Assembly: GCA_014654535.1 (NCBI GenBank)
Contig: BNBA01000020.1
Span: forward strand, 1 to 64,000
From: Xanthomonas boreopolis
GTDB taxonomy: Bacteria; Pseudomonadota; Gammaproteobacteria; Xanthomonadales; Xanthomonadaceae
Direction of reading: 5' to 3'
Length of the DNA: 64,000 bases
The stretch's first letter is position 1, and each line of letters opens with the position of its first letter. Positions 9,083 through 18,315 of this stretch are shown piece by piece. The notes under the pieces were generated by a model. The model saw only the letters and a program-made list of their open reading frames with translations. It had not been told where the DNA came from and ran no database searches. The position numbers and the translations under genes were made by a program.

Positions 9083-11593
9083 ATGCGAGTCGCCTACCTC
9101 ACGGCAGTTAAGGCCGGGATTACGCGCCTACGGGACAAAGGCGGCGCTTCCGAGGACGCGCTGTACGACCTGGTGAATGGATATGTGACGGCTGCCCGAA
9201 CGATCCGCATGCGCCAGGCGGCACGGATTCACCTCGATCTACCTCCCGGAACGATCGGGCTGACCTCCTTCAAAGGGGCTTTCGTTGTCTACGCCGACCA
9301 GGTGATGCCGGCGGGCCCGGGCTACTCCGTGGTGGTGCTGAAGCATCCAAGCAATGCGGCGGCCACGCTGAAGGAGATTCATTTCTCGCTCCCCTTCCTT
9401 GGCTACCTGTATGTGGTGGCCGAGTTCTCGGACGGAAGCGTTTATCACTTCTGGCTGGAAGAGGGTAAGCCGTGGTCCCCGAACACCACCTACCTGCCGG
9501 ACGCTTTGGTAAGCCCGACCACTCCAAATGGCCTTGCGTACCGTCTCGTGGACGACACGTCGGGTTTCACGTCCTGGGAGCCATACGCCACGCGGGCAGT
9601 AGGCAACGTGATCGTTCCTACGGTCAGCAACGGATTCCGGTACATCGTTACGGATATCAGCGAGACGGGCGCACGGTCTGGAGAGAGCGAGCCAACGTGG
9701 CCCACCCAGGTGGGCGGTACAGTGCACGAAGATGTGCCCATCGAAAACCCGTACAGCAATCCGGGCAGCGGTACGTCCAGCGCTTCCATTCCTGTCTGGT
9801 CCTCTGGAACGCTGTTCAGCCCGGGCGACATCGTACGCCCGACGGCGTGGCCATCACCTACTCCTACTGCGCCGACGAATGGGAACTTCTCCGCGGGTGC
9901 AACGGGCTGGGATTACGAGGGAGGCGCTGCCTTTGCTACCACGGGAGGCATGACGGATAACGGCAATTGCGTGCAGATGCCGGGATCCGTGAGCGATGGC
10001 GCCGCCGTTAACCAGGCCAGGTTTGTGGTGGCCGATGGGGCGAGCTTGACGGCTTCTTGCTTCATCAACCAGGGGTCAGCAGCAAACGGCGCGACTCGCG
10101 GATGGTGTGAGATCCGCTGGTATGACGTGAATGGGCTGATGTTGTCGTATACCCAAGGGAACATGATCACCACGGGGAACACGTACCAGCAGTCAACGGT
10201 GACCAGCTCTAAGCCGGATGGAGCCGCCTACGCCCGGGCCGTGATTGGCCTGTGGTCCGTTGCAGACCACAACCACGTCGTCTATGGCGACAATCTGACC
10301 GTGTCGGGAGCCGTGTCAGGGCTGCCGGCGGGCTTCATGTTCCGGGCGACCCAAGCTGCCCCGGGCCATACCGCTAACACGGAGCCGGCGTGGCCTAACT
10401 TGCTGGGCGCCACAGTAGTGGATGGCGGCGTCACCTGGGAAGCGGTCGCGATGACCCGCGTAACGTGGCAGGCGATTGCGCTATACATCAGCGGAGCAAC
10501 CGAGCCGGTATGGCCGACGGTCATTGGTAGTACCGTGGTGGATGGGACGGTGACGTGGCAGGCGATTAGCCGCCGCATCGAGGACGAGAACTGTCCGAAC
10601 AGCAAGGTCGTCGCCATTGCCGCGTCCAAAGTGTTCGCTGCCGACGGAGATACTGTCCGCTATAGCGCCACGGCGGCGCCGAAGGACTGGAGCAGCGCGG
10701 ACGACGCAGGGTTCTTGCCTACTGGCCTCCAGAACTACGGCGCGAATCCGGTGGCGGCGATGGGGTTGTACCGGGGCAACCTGATCCCGTTCAACGCCGA
10801 AGCGTTCCAGCTATGGCAGGTGGACGAAGATCCTGCAAGTATGGCGCTCCTGGATGCGCTTCCGATGGGGAGCACCCAGCATCGCGCGATTGCGGCCGTT
10901 TCCAATGATCTGCTGTTCCTGAGCAGCCAAGGAGTCCGCACAGTCGGCATCGCGGCGAGCAGCACTAACTTCCAGGCGGGCGACGTAGGCATGCCTATCG
11001 ACGTACTGGTGCAGGCATGGCTCGCACAGCCCGAAGTGGTGCCGCGAGCGCTCTACTACCCAGCGGCTGGGCAGTACTGGCTGATGTTCGCGAAGGACGG
11101 CCAGACCGAAGTTTTCGTATACACGATGACGCAGATTGGTCAGGTGGGGGCTTGGAGTCGATACCTGTTCCCATTCGAGGTGCATGCATGGGCTATCCAG
11201 GGGGATTCCCTCTACCTGCGATCGGCAAACCGGATTTACCGCATGGATGAAGGTGCCGTAGGCGATGAGCTGTCGGCCGGGGTATTCACCCCGTTCCAGG
11301 GCGTAATCCAGTGGCCGTGGCTCGACTTCGGCCAGCCCGGGGTCACGAAGATGATGTACGGGTTTGAGGTGGTGGGGCGAGGTCGAGTGCAGATCCAGAT
11401 CGGCTACAACCAGACCAACGGAGGGGATTTCACGCCGGCATACGAGATCGACCCCGATACGCTGACCGGAGGGCCCATCCCCATGTCGGTTGCGGCACCT
11501 ACGTTCGCAGTCCGACTGGTCTATGACGGCACCGAGGCATGGCAGTGGAATGCATTTGGCCTGTATCTGCAAGACATGAGGCCAATGTCGTGA
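9083..11593 (+). CDS. Putative tail nozzle / tubular protein B with inserted carbohydrate-binding-like domain
   Basis: An 836-residue beta-rich structural protein after the adaptor gene. Size and position match the T7 gp12-type nozzle (about 790 residues). About residues 264-409 form a self-contained jelly-roll-like insert starting NGNFSAGATGWDYEG, typical of CBM_4_9-like carbohydrate-binding modules. It is flanked by short EP-x-WP-x-x-x-G-x-TVxDG-x-VTW motifs at about 203-218, 432-452 and 472-493, often seen in phage tail proteins. The C-terminal 300 residues resemble the propeller-like nozzle core. The protein should form the distal tail tube and possibly contact surface glycans. No catalytic site is visible. 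Confidence 0.65.
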   Translation: MRVAYLTAVKAGITRLRDKGGASEDALYDLVNGYVTAARTIRMRQAARIHLDLPPGTIGLTSFKGAFVVYADQVMPAGPGYSVVVLKHPSNAAATLKEIHFSLPFLGYLYVVAEFSDGSVYHFWLEEGKPWSPNTTYLPDALVSPTTPNGLAYRLVDDTSGFTSWEPYATRAVGNVIVPTVSNGFRYIVTDISETGARSGESEPTWPTQVGGTVHEDVPIENPYSNPGSGTSSASIPVWSSGTLFSPGDIVRPTAWPSPTPTAPTNGNFSAGATGWDYEGGAAFATTGGMTDNGNCVQMPGSVSDGAAVNQARFVVADGASLTASCFINQGSAANGATRGWCEIRWYDVNGLMLSYTQGNMITTGNTYQQSTVTSSKPDGAAYARAVIGLWSVADHNHVVYGDNLTVSGAVSGLPAGFMFRATQAAPGHTANTEPAWPNLLGATVVDGGVTWEAVAMTRVTWQAIALYISGATEPVWPTVIGSTVVDGTVTWQAISRRIEDENCPNSKVVAIAASKVFAADGDTVRYSATAAPKDWSSADDAGFLPTGLQNYGANPVAAMGLYRGNLIPFNAEAFQLWQVDEDPASMALLDALPMGSTQHRAIAAVSNDLLFLSSQGVRTVGIAASSTNFQAGDVGMPIDVLVQAWLAQPEVVPRALYYPAAGQYWLMFAKDGQTEVFVYTMTQIGQVGAWSRYLFPFEVHAWAIQGDSLYLRSANRIYRMDEGAVGDELSAGVFTPFQGVIQWPWLDFGQPGVTKMMYGFEVVGRGRVQIQIGYNQTNGGDFTPAYEIDPDTLTGGPIPMSVAAPTFAVRLVYDGTEAWQWNAFGLYLQDMRPMS

Positions 11594-11630
11594 CCATTGA
11601 TCAAAATGGGCTTCGCGACAGCATTTCCGC

Positions 11631-12149
11631 ATGAATCGCGCCCGCCTACCTTCCAACATCGTGCGCTGCCGGCCGCTGCATTTGGTGCTGCTGGCCGAGC
11701 AGATGCGCGACTCCGAACAGGCGCAGTTCCTCGCGATTACCGGGGGCCAGACTTACGACCCGGATACCGCCGCACACGCACTCGTCGGGGCATGGGCTCG
11801 TTCGGCGCCGTATGCATTGACGGTCCTGCGTGATAACGGCTCGGTTGCTGCTGCCGGAGGCTTCGAATGCCTTGGAAACGGCATTTGGCAGTCCTGGATG
11901 GTCGGCACGGAGGAAGGATGGGCCGAGCAATGGCGCTCCATGACCAAGGCGACCCGGTGGCTCATGGATCAGGTGTTTCTGAACGGCGCTCGGCGTGTCC
12001 AGACCAATGCGCTTGCAAGCCGCGCCAAGGCAATCGAGTGGTTCGAGCGTTCCCTTGGGCTGCAACCTGAGGGCGTCTGGAGAGGTTACGGCGCCAATGG
12101 CGAGGACATCGCCCATTTTTCACGTATGCGAGGTGCCCCATGGGCGTGA
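11631..12149 (+). CDS. GNAT-like phage protein, probable internal virion protein A type
   Basis: A 172-residue protein with the overall pattern of a GCN5-like acyltransferase fold. It has an N-terminal strand-helix region, a central beta region (VAAAGGFECLGNGIWQSWMV), and a C-terminal helix-strand pair with AIEWFERSLGLQPEG, which resembles the end of GNAT domains. Small proteins of this kind occur next to internal core genes in T7-like phages. The acetyl-CoA pyrophosphate loop (Q/R-x-x-G-x-G/A) is not obvious, so enzymatic activity is doubtful. The next gene starts inside its 3' end at 12140. Confidence 0.55.
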   Translation: MNRARLPSNIVRCRPLHLVLLAEQMRDSEQAQFLAITGGQTYDPDTAAHALVGAWARSAPYALTVLRDNGSVAAAGGFECLGNGIWQSWMVGTEEGWAEQWRSMTKATRWLMDQVFLNGARRVQTNALASRAKAIEWFERSLGLQPEGVWRGYGANGEDIAHFSRMRGAPWA

Positions 12150-12751
12150 GTAGCGGAAGCGGCGCAGCGAACACGGCGGCGCGAGCGGAAGGGTGGCGGA
12201 CATCCAACATCAACCGCGCCGTGGGCCAGATCAACGATATCTACAACTCGGCTACGCGGCAGGCGGGGATTGACGATTTCCTGAGTGCAACGCGGCAGTT
12301 CTATACCAATGAACTTGAGCGCCAGAAGGGACAGGCGGACCGCAATCTCCGGTTTGCAATGGCGCGCAACGGGCTTACGGGCGGCTCTGCTGCGGTAGAC
12401 GCCAATCGCCGGCTGGGTGAGGACTATCAGCGCGGCGTCTTGGATGCTGAGCGCCTGGCCCAGGGGGCGGTGGCCGATCTTCGAAATGCCGATGAGGCGG
12501 CGCGACAGAACCTGATCGCCCAGGCCGGCAGCGGGTACTCGCTGACCTCGGGGGCAAGCCAGGCGGCCAGCGCGTTGCAGAACAACCTCCAGGCGGCGCA
12601 GGGGAGCCTCAAGGCGGACGCCTTGGGCGACGTGTTCGGCAGCCTGTCCGATCTGTACGCGCGCAGTCGCGAGACGGCGGCGGATCGCCGCGGATTCCGC
12701 GATGTGTACGGATACTATCAGCCTGGATTCGGCTATGGGGGTAACCGCTAA
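12140..12751 (+). CDS. Putative internal virion (ejection) protein, first
   Basis: A 203-residue, Ala/Gln/Gly-rich, mostly helical protein. It has GAGG 6 bases before ATG 12140 and overlaps the gene before it. The C-terminus is aromatic and Gly-rich (YGYYQPGFGYGGNR). Composition and location after the nozzle gene match gp14-type internal core/ejection proteins, which leave the capsid and form a channel through the cell envelope. There is no signal peptide or catalytic motif. Its stop overlaps the next ATG (TAATG). Confidence 0.55.
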   Translation: MGVSSGSGAANTAARAEGWRTSNINRAVGQINDIYNSATRQAGIDDFLSATRQFYTNELERQKGQADRNLRFAMARNGLTGGSAAVDANRRLGEDYQRGVLDAERLAQGAVADLRNADEAARQNLIAQAGSGYSLTSGASQAASALQNNLQAAQGSLKADALGDVFGSLSDLYARSRETAADRRGFRDVYGYYQPGFGYGGNR

Positions 12752-13428
12752 TGGGCGTCGAACTTGCTGCTGCCGCCGGCCTTGGTCTTCTGGGTGGCGG
12801 CCTCAACTACATCAATCAGCGCAACGTCGTCAGAGCGCAAGATCGTCAGTTGGCCTCCCAGATCCAGCGGCAGGCGGTGCGCCAGGAGCAGGCAGACGCG
12901 GCGGTTAACGACCTGCTGGCAAAGCGGGCGGTCAGTACTGGCGAGCCAGAGCGCATGAGTGTGGGCCAGCAGTACTTGGACCAGGTGCGTGCAGCTCAGG
13001 CCGCGGCCTCGCGCGGGCTTAACCAGTCCGGGGCAGTGAGCGACGCCTACCGGACGGCGGCCAACGACGCAGCCCTTGGCATCGGCGATTACGGCCAGAC
13101 TGCCGCAAACCTCATGGCCCGGATCGATGCCCCCAGGCAGCAGCGCGTGCGCGAGGGACTGGAAGAGGGCGACCTGCGCTCGCGCTTGGGCCTGATTGGA
13201 AGAGAGGCCGGTGCCGATGACTACCTGTCTCAGCTACGGTTGCAGTCGATCCGCGAAAACCCCTGGCTAAGCGTGGCCGCTCAGGTTGCGCAGGGCGCCG
13301 CAGGCGGGATCGCCGCAAATGGCTTTGGCTCGGGCGGGAACCTGTACGGCACGGGCCAAGTCAATGCCGCCACTGCGGCGAACAATAACAAGCTGTTCCA
13401 GCAGCTCCAGGCCAAGTGGGGGTACTGA
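12751..13428 (+). CDS. Putative internal virion (ejection) protein, second
   Basis: A 225-residue protein starting at a TAATG overlap. An N-terminal Gly/Ala-rich hydrophobic stretch (LAAAAGLGLLGGGLNYI, residues 4-20) could insert into a membrane. A long Gln/Arg/Ala helical region follows, then a Gly-rich section (about 175-205). Such pairs of Ala-rich proteins with a short hydrophobic segment are typical of podovirus ejection proteins. It is probably translated together with its neighbours. No family name can be given from sequence alone. Confidence 0.55.
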   Translation: MGVELAAAAGLGLLGGGLNYINQRNVVRAQDRQLASQIQRQAVRQEQADAAVNDLLAKRAVSTGEPERMSVGQQYLDQVRAAQAAASRGLNQSGAVSDAYRTAANDAALGIGDYGQTAANLMARIDAPRQQRVREGLEEGDLRSRLGLIGREAGADDYLSQLRLQSIRENPWLSVAAQVAQGAAGGIAANGFGSGGNLYGTGQVNAATAANNNKLFQQLQAKWGY

Positions 13429-13429
13429 C

Positions 13430-14641
13430 GTGGCGACGAACGGATGGGCCTCTCTTGGAGAAGCGCTGGCCGGCGGCGCGGCACGCAATGAGCTTGCATA
13501 CCAGCAGGGGCAGACGCGAGCAGCGCAGCTAGCCAGCCTGTTGGCGGGAGCGCAGATCAAGCGTGATGAGGCCATGGCGCGGGACCAACTTCAGTCAAGT
13601 ATTGGCGGCGTTGTTCCTGATCAAGCGCAAGCAAACTTCCTAGCGACGGCTCTACGTGGGGGCTTCGATCCGACGAAGGTGTCTGGCTATACCGGCGAAC
13701 TTCAGGAGCAGGGGCTTCGTGGAGATGCCGTCGCGCGCGCCCTGGCTGGCGACTGGGGTGGCGCCAATGCCAACCTCATGGGCCTGGCCAGAGGGCCTGT
13801 AGAGTTGGCCGCAATCCAAGGCCAGAACCTCATCAACAATCGCCTGTTGCCGGGTGGCGGCGGCATTAGCACCACCGAGCAGGGGCGCGCCTCTATCGCT
13901 GCCGATGCCGCTCGCGCTACCGCTGCTTATGCCGCGGCCAATTCAGCTAACGCAGCGGCCCAGCGTGCCCGGGATGCGAACGACATCGCCAAGGCAACGT
14001 TTGCCCTCCAGAGCACGGGACAGTGGAACCCGAGCGGGGCTGCCGGAGCGGGCGGCGGCGGCGCAGGCCAAGCGCCGAAGCTTACCGAGCAGCAGTCCAA
14101 GGATGTTGTCTACTTCACGCGCGGCCGTGAGGCAAACGGGCTGCTTCAGGCTATGGCAGGGAACCTAACTGCGACGGGCGGCCAGCAGGGAATTCGGGGG
14201 ATCTCGGATACGTTCCTGCGCGGGCTTCCATGGGTTGGGGATTCGCAGGCGGTTAACCCGCTCATCTCTAGCGAGCGCCAGCAGGCCGAACAGGCTGCAC
14301 GAGAATTCCTGGCGGCGATCCTCCGCAAGGACACTGGCGCGGCCATCACCCAGCAGGAGTTCGACATCTACGGCCGGACTTATCTGCCCCAGGTTGGCGA
14401 CTCGCCAGCCACGTTGCAGCAGAAAGCCCGTGCCCGCGAGACGGCTTTGCAGGCGATTGGGGCAGGGCTTGGCCCGGCGGCTGCCGTGGTTCCCGGGGGT
14501 GTGGACCTGCGAGCCGCCATGTCGGCTGGCGCTGCCACGAGTAACGCGCCTATCCAGGTACGCTCGGCACAGGACTACAACGCGCTGCCGAGTGGCTCGG
14601 AATACGTCGATCCGAATGGCGTTCGCCGGAGGAAGCCGTAA
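13430..14641 (+). CDS. Putative internal virion (ejection) protein, third
   Basis: A 403-residue protein beginning at GTG 13430, two bases after the previous stop, with a GTGGGGG ribosome-binding-like stretch upstream. A much earlier in-frame ATG at 13286 would lie inside the preceding gene and is rejected. The protein is Ala/Gly/Gln-rich, with a helical middle (RARDANDIAKATFALQS), a poly-Gly linker near residue 205, and a C-terminal region containing RQQAEQAAREFLAAILRKDT and AITQQEFDIYGR, the latter common in phage internal proteins. It is probably part of the ejection complex. The stop overlaps the next ATG. Confidence 0.55.
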   Translation: MATNGWASLGEALAGGAARNELAYQQGQTRAAQLASLLAGAQIKRDEAMARDQLQSSIGGVVPDQAQANFLATALRGGFDPTKVSGYTGELQEQGLRGDAVARALAGDWGGANANLMGLARGPVELAAIQGQNLINNRLLPGGGGISTTEQGRASIAADAARATAAYAAANSANAAAQRARDANDIAKATFALQSTGQWNPSGAAGAGGGGAGQAPKLTEQQSKDVVYFTRGREANGLLQAMAGNLTATGGQQGIRGISDTFLRGLPWVGDSQAVNPLISSERQQAEQAAREFLAAILRKDTGAAITQQEFDIYGRTYLPQVGDSPATLQQKARARETALQAIGAGLGPAAAVVPGGVDLRAAMSAGAATSNAPIQVRSAQDYNALPSGSEYVDPNGVRRRKP

Positions 14642-17094
14642 TGGCAAACCCTTGGGACAATGATCCTATCGTAGGCGCCGATGCACAGCCGGCAGGGCTC
14701 CTCGCGCCAGGCAACATAGATCTGTCGAGGCGGCCCATCGTACGCAATCCAGACGGATCGATCTCCACCGTGCGCTCGATCTCGGCCAACTTCGATGGGC
14801 GCGAAGTCCTGCTGCCTACCGTGAGCGATGATGGACGGATCATGTCCGATCAGGAGGCTATAGACACCTATTTGCGCACAGGTCGGAATTTGGGGGCATT
14901 CGACACGCCCGAGCATGCGACGGCATATGCCCAGAATCTTCATAGCCAGCAGGAGCGCCAATACGCGCCGCAGCCCCAACCCGCTGCCCCTTGGGAGGCG
15001 GATCCTGTTGTAGGACCAGCGCCATCGTCCCCAAAGCAAGAAGGGTCCTTCCTGTCGAATCTACTTTCTGGCTTTGGTAAAGGCGTCGGTGATGCGGTGC
15101 TCGGGGCGCAGCAGGTGGCAGCAGATACTCAGACTCAGACCGGCCTAGGCGCTGCCATGGCAGCTCCGTTTTATGCTGGTGCAGCTGCGGTGCGCGGTGA
15201 AAATCCTCTCGTCGGAGCACTGAAGGGTCTCTATGGGACCGCTAAAGAAAGCTACGACTTGCGCCAAGAGGAATCTCAGAGGCGGGCAGAGTATGCGCCC
15301 CTAATGGGGACGGCAGGCGGCGTAATAGGGAGTATCGCGGGCAATGTCGCAGCGACTGCGCCTCTAGGAGCCATCAGCGTTGCCCCTCGGGGGGCCAATG
15401 CAGCCCGAGCTATTGGACAGGCCGCTGTTGGTGGTGGCTTGCAATCACTCCTGCAACCCATCACGAGTGACGATGAGCGTCTCCAGAACGCGGCGCTTGG
15501 CACCGCGCTAGGTGGCGGCCTATCCGCCCTTGGAAGGGGAGCCATGAGAGTTGCGGAAGAGGTGTTTCCTCCCAATGTAACTGCGCGAGCGCTGAACTTC
15601 TTCACCGGGCGCGCCAATCAGCAGCCATTTGCTCAAGAGGGGGAGGCTCTGGCGCAGCGTACTGGCATCAACTTGACTCCGGGTATGGTGTCTGGGAGTC
15701 GAGCGCAAACGGGTGCCGAGAACATGGCGCGTCAGTCTCTATTCTCGGCCGATACGGCATTCAAGGCGGATGAGAAAATCGCCAATCAGGCGATTGATTA
15801 CGTAAACAGAGTCATGGACCGGATCAGCCCAGATTCGGTTTCCCCTCAGGCTATCGGGGAGCGCATTCAAGGAACCGTCCGCAAAGCTATAGACCAGATC
15901 GCGCAAAGCCGCGAGGAAACTGCAGCCAGGCAGTTTGGAGCAATCAGACGGATTGTGGGCGATGCACCTGTTGTGGATTACGCCAATACCAAACAAGCCC
16001 TGCAAGGGATCATTGACGACTACGCGGATGTAGTGGGCGCGGATGCGGCCAAGATTCGAACCCAGGCGCAGAGTCTACTCGATGAGATTGCCAAGAAGCC
16101 TGGATACTCTCTGGATGCTGCACGCCGCGCCCGTGGGGCCTATGGACGTGCAGCGCGTGGCTCCGAGAACATATTCGAGAATGTAAGCCCGGACGTTAAC
16201 AGGCGTATCGCTGCTAGGCTTTATGGAGCTATGAGCGACGACCTCGATGCCGCTGGTTCAAAACTTGATGAATCGCTTGGGTTTGGAGCCAATGCGGTGG
16301 TCCCCAATGGTGTACAAGCTGTTCGTCCGAGTGAACTCCTGCGTCAGGCGAACGACGACTATCGGCGCCATAGTGATCTTCTGAAAGCCGTGGAAATGAG
16401 CCCATTGCGTCGGCTTCTGGGCGACCAGATCGATGTAGACGGCTTCATGACCGTCAACACCCTCCCACCGGAGACGGTGATCTCAAGGCTTGGCGCTATG
16501 AAGCCTAGCGAACTAGGAATGGTTAAGGATTTCATGGAGCGAAATGCACCAGATGCATGGCAACAGTACAAGCGGCTTCTGGTAGAGGACGCTTTGGCGT
16601 CAGCTCAAAGTGCTCCGGCATCTGCTGGCGCTCACACGCTCCCATTTAATGCAACCGGTTTCATTCGTGCGCTTGGTGGTGACAAGCCTGATAAGGTAGA
16701 GCGTCTCAAGCAGATCTACGCTCCCGGCGAGATGGATCAATTGATGGATGCCATGCAGGCGGCACGCCGGATGGGGGACAAGTTCGGTGCGAACTTTAGC
16801 GGGACTGGCCCTTATACCGAGGTCATGCAAGCACTCAAGGACTTCAGCGTTAAGGGGCTTTCTACCACGGCTGCGACGGCAACAGGATTCAATCGAATTG
16901 CCAGAATGATGGCGAACTCTGATGGCCGGCGGGCTCTTATCGAACTCTCCAAGCTTCCCCCAGGAAGCAAGCGGGCGAATGATCTTGTCGCCTACCTAGC
17001 GACTGTTTCCGCGGTTAGCACCAGTAATGACGAGCCCTTGGAGATCGACATTACGGGGGGAAGACGGGAATCCGAGGTGGCTCAGGAACGATGA
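14641..17094 (+). CDS. Large internal virion / DNA ejection protein
   Basis: An 817-residue protein, the last of the ejection-protein run. Residues about 25-105 carry a motif shared by many large phage internal proteins: GNIDLSRRP, then STVRSISANFDGREVLLPTV, then a conserved H-A-x-AYA helix. A glycine/alanine-rich, partly hydrophobic region (about 155-300) may be membrane-active, and a long helical C-terminal half follows. No lytic transglycosylase domain is present, unlike T7 gp16. GC content falls towards its 3' end. It probably forms the trans-envelope DNA channel. Its last 13 bases overlap the end of the opposite-strand ORF at 17082. Confidence 0.6.
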   Translation: MANPWDNDPIVGADAQPAGLLAPGNIDLSRRPIVRNPDGSISTVRSISANFDGREVLLPTVSDDGRIMSDQEAIDTYLRTGRNLGAFDTPEHATAYAQNLHSQQERQYAPQPQPAAPWEADPVVGPAPSSPKQEGSFLSNLLSGFGKGVGDAVLGAQQVAADTQTQTGLGAAMAAPFYAGAAAVRGENPLVGALKGLYGTAKESYDLRQEESQRRAEYAPLMGTAGGVIGSIAGNVAATAPLGAISVAPRGANAARAIGQAAVGGGLQSLLQPITSDDERLQNAALGTALGGGLSALGRGAMRVAEEVFPPNVTARALNFFTGRANQQPFAQEGEALAQRTGINLTPGMVSGSRAQTGAENMARQSLFSADTAFKADEKIANQAIDYVNRVMDRISPDSVSPQAIGERIQGTVRKAIDQIAQSREETAARQFGAIRRIVGDAPVVDYANTKQALQGIIDDYADVVGADAAKIRTQAQSLLDEIAKKPGYSLDAARRARGAYGRAARGSENIFENVSPDVNRRIAARLYGAMSDDLDAAGSKLDESLGFGANAVVPNGVQAVRPSELLRQANDDYRRHSDLLKAVEMSPLRRLLGDQIDVDGFMTVNTLPPETVISRLGAMKPSELGMVKDFMERNAPDAWQQYKRLLVEDALASAQSAPASAGAHTLPFNATGFIRALGGDKPDKVERLKQIYAPGEMDQLMDAMQAARRMGDKFGANFSGTGPYTEVMQALKDFSVKGLSTTAATATGFNRIARMMANSDGRRALIELSKLPPGSKRANDLVAYLATVSAVSTSNDEPLEIDITGGRRESEVAQER

Positions 17095-17378
17095 TTCCTG
17101 AGCTTCCACCAGGACTGTGCGTAAAGGAATACCCATATGAAGATGCATCCAATAGCGATCATGCACGCTAGGCCGATGAAGATGGTCCAGACCTTCCACC
17201 AGGCGAACCCATAGACACTCATCTGGTTGGCTCCGCTGACGGAGCCAGAGATGCCCATGAACACCGACCAGTTTCTGCACCAATTTCGGAACTTGTCTCG
17301 ATCCAGCACGTCACGACTCCCGATTCTTAAAGGAATGCCTTCATTCCGGTGGATGATGCCGATGCTGCTTATTATCAA
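17082..17378 (-). CDS. Small membrane protein, opposite-strand prophage accessory gene
   Basis: A minus-strand ORF in an AT-richer patch between the ejection and lysis genes. The longest form (98 residues) needs a TTG start at 17378 with AAGGA directly against it. A shorter 46-residue form starts at ATG 17222 with CGGAG 8 bases upstream and contains the whole membrane segment, WTIFIGLACMIAIGCIFIWV. Charged residues at the end (KLRNHRS) suggest one transmembrane helix with a cytoplasmic tail. Opposite orientation and unlike composition are marks of a moron gene. Function is unknown; superinfection exclusion is one possibility. Confidence 0.5.
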   Translation of the reverse strand: MIISSIGIIHRNEGIPLRIGSRDVLDRDKFRNWCRNWSVFMGISGSVSGANQMSVYGFAWWKVWTIFIGLACMIAIGCIFIWVFLYAQSWWKLRNHRS

Positions 17379-17682
17379 TCCTTGGGCCGGCTCCGAAAGC
17401 TATAACCCAAGAAAGCCACAAAAATAACATCAGGATGGCGCCCTTGGATATTTCTCCAACCAGCATGTTGATGGTGATCTGCCCTAGGGTGAGGCTGCCG
17501 ACCTCTAGGCTTTGATCTTTAAACACAATGTATGCGCCTATGGCTAGGAAGCCTCCAGCCATCACTCGGATAGAGCGGATTACAAAGCGTTTCAGCTTGT
17601 TAATAGTGTATTTAGCCCGTGAGCCACCATAGAGGCGGCTCGCGATCTCCTTGTCAATTTGTTGCTTAAGCCAATCCGTCAT
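17341..17682 (-). CDS. Two-helix membrane protein, opposite-strand prophage accessory gene
   Basis: A 113-residue protein on the minus strand. ATG 17682 is chosen because AAGGGA lies 6 bases upstream; ATG 17688 directly abuts that site. A basic amphipathic N-terminus (KQQIDKEIASRLYGGSRAK) is followed by two hydrophobic segments at about residues 40-58 (VMAGGFLAIGAYIVF) and 80-102 (GAILMLFLWLSWVIAFGAG). The C-terminus is His-rich. It overlaps the start of the neighbouring small membrane ORF, so the two may be co-transcribed. Codon use is less GC-rich than the flanking virion genes. It is probably expressed from the prophage independently of late genes. The family is not recognised. Confidence 0.6.
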   Translation of the reverse strand: MTDWLKQQIDKEIASRLYGGSRAKYTINKLKRFVIRSIRVMAGGFLAIGAYIVFKDQSLEVGSLTLGQITINMLVGEISKGAILMLFLWLSWVIAFGAGPRIDNKQHRHHPPE

Positions 17683-17823
17683 CGTCATTCCCTTGGGTCA
17701 TCCCGGCCGTAGAGCGGATGGTAGCACCGGCAGGCCCTGACTCCAGCGGGGTTCTTCTTTGAATCCCATTGATCGTCCCGCCGCGGCAGGCACCGTAGCC
17801 CCATCGAATCCACGGGGGCCGCG

Positions 17824-18315
17824 ATGGCAACGATTTCAGCAGAGGAGGCGGGCGGTGCGGCAGCTCTGGAGGCCAAAGGGAGCGCCATTGCCTACGCCAT
17901 CTCTCTCATCAAGAAGTGGGAGGGTTGTCGGTTAGGGGCATACCCGGACCCCGCGACGGGGGGCGAACCGTGGACTATCGGCTATGGGGCTACCGGCCCT
18001 GGTATTGCGAAAGGCGTGCGCTGGACCCAGGCCCAGGCTGACGAACGGCTGGCGCAGGACGTGACCCGGTTTCTTAGGGGCGTGCAATCGGCGGTCAAGC
18101 GGCCGGCGACGGATGCCCAGTTGGGGGCTATGACGAGCCTCGCCTACAACATCGGTGCCAAGGCGTTCACCGGATCGACCCTGCTTCGTAAGTTCAACGC
18201 CGGGGACGTGGCTGGCGCCGCTGCTGAGTTCGTACGTTGGAATCGTGCAGGCGGCCGGGTCATGAAGGGTCTGACTAACCGGCGCCTGGACGAACAGAAG
18301 GTATTCCTCGGATGA
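17824..18315 (+). CDS. Phage endolysin, GH24 lysozyme
   Basis: A 163-residue muramidase that cleaves the MurNAc-GlcNAc bond of peptidoglycan. E33 in KKWEGCRLGAYPDP is the expected catalytic acid. D42 and T51 in PDPATGGEPWTIGYG complete the GH24 triad, with the 3-residue loop insertion seen in many relatives. The conserved SLAYNIG and FVRWNRAGGRVMKGL-x-x-RR segments follow. A hydrophobic N-terminal stretch is weak, so it is more likely holin-dependent than a SAR endolysin. It starts the lysis cassette and overlaps the next gene by ATGA. Confidence 0.92.
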   Translation: MATISAEEAGGAAALEAKGSAIAYAISLIKKWEGCRLGAYPDPATGGEPWTIGYGATGPGIAKGVRWTQAQADERLAQDVTRFLRGVQSAVKRPATDAQLGAMTSLAYNIGAKAFTGSTLLRKFNAGDVAGAAAEFVRWNRAGGRVMKGLTNRRLDEQKVFLG

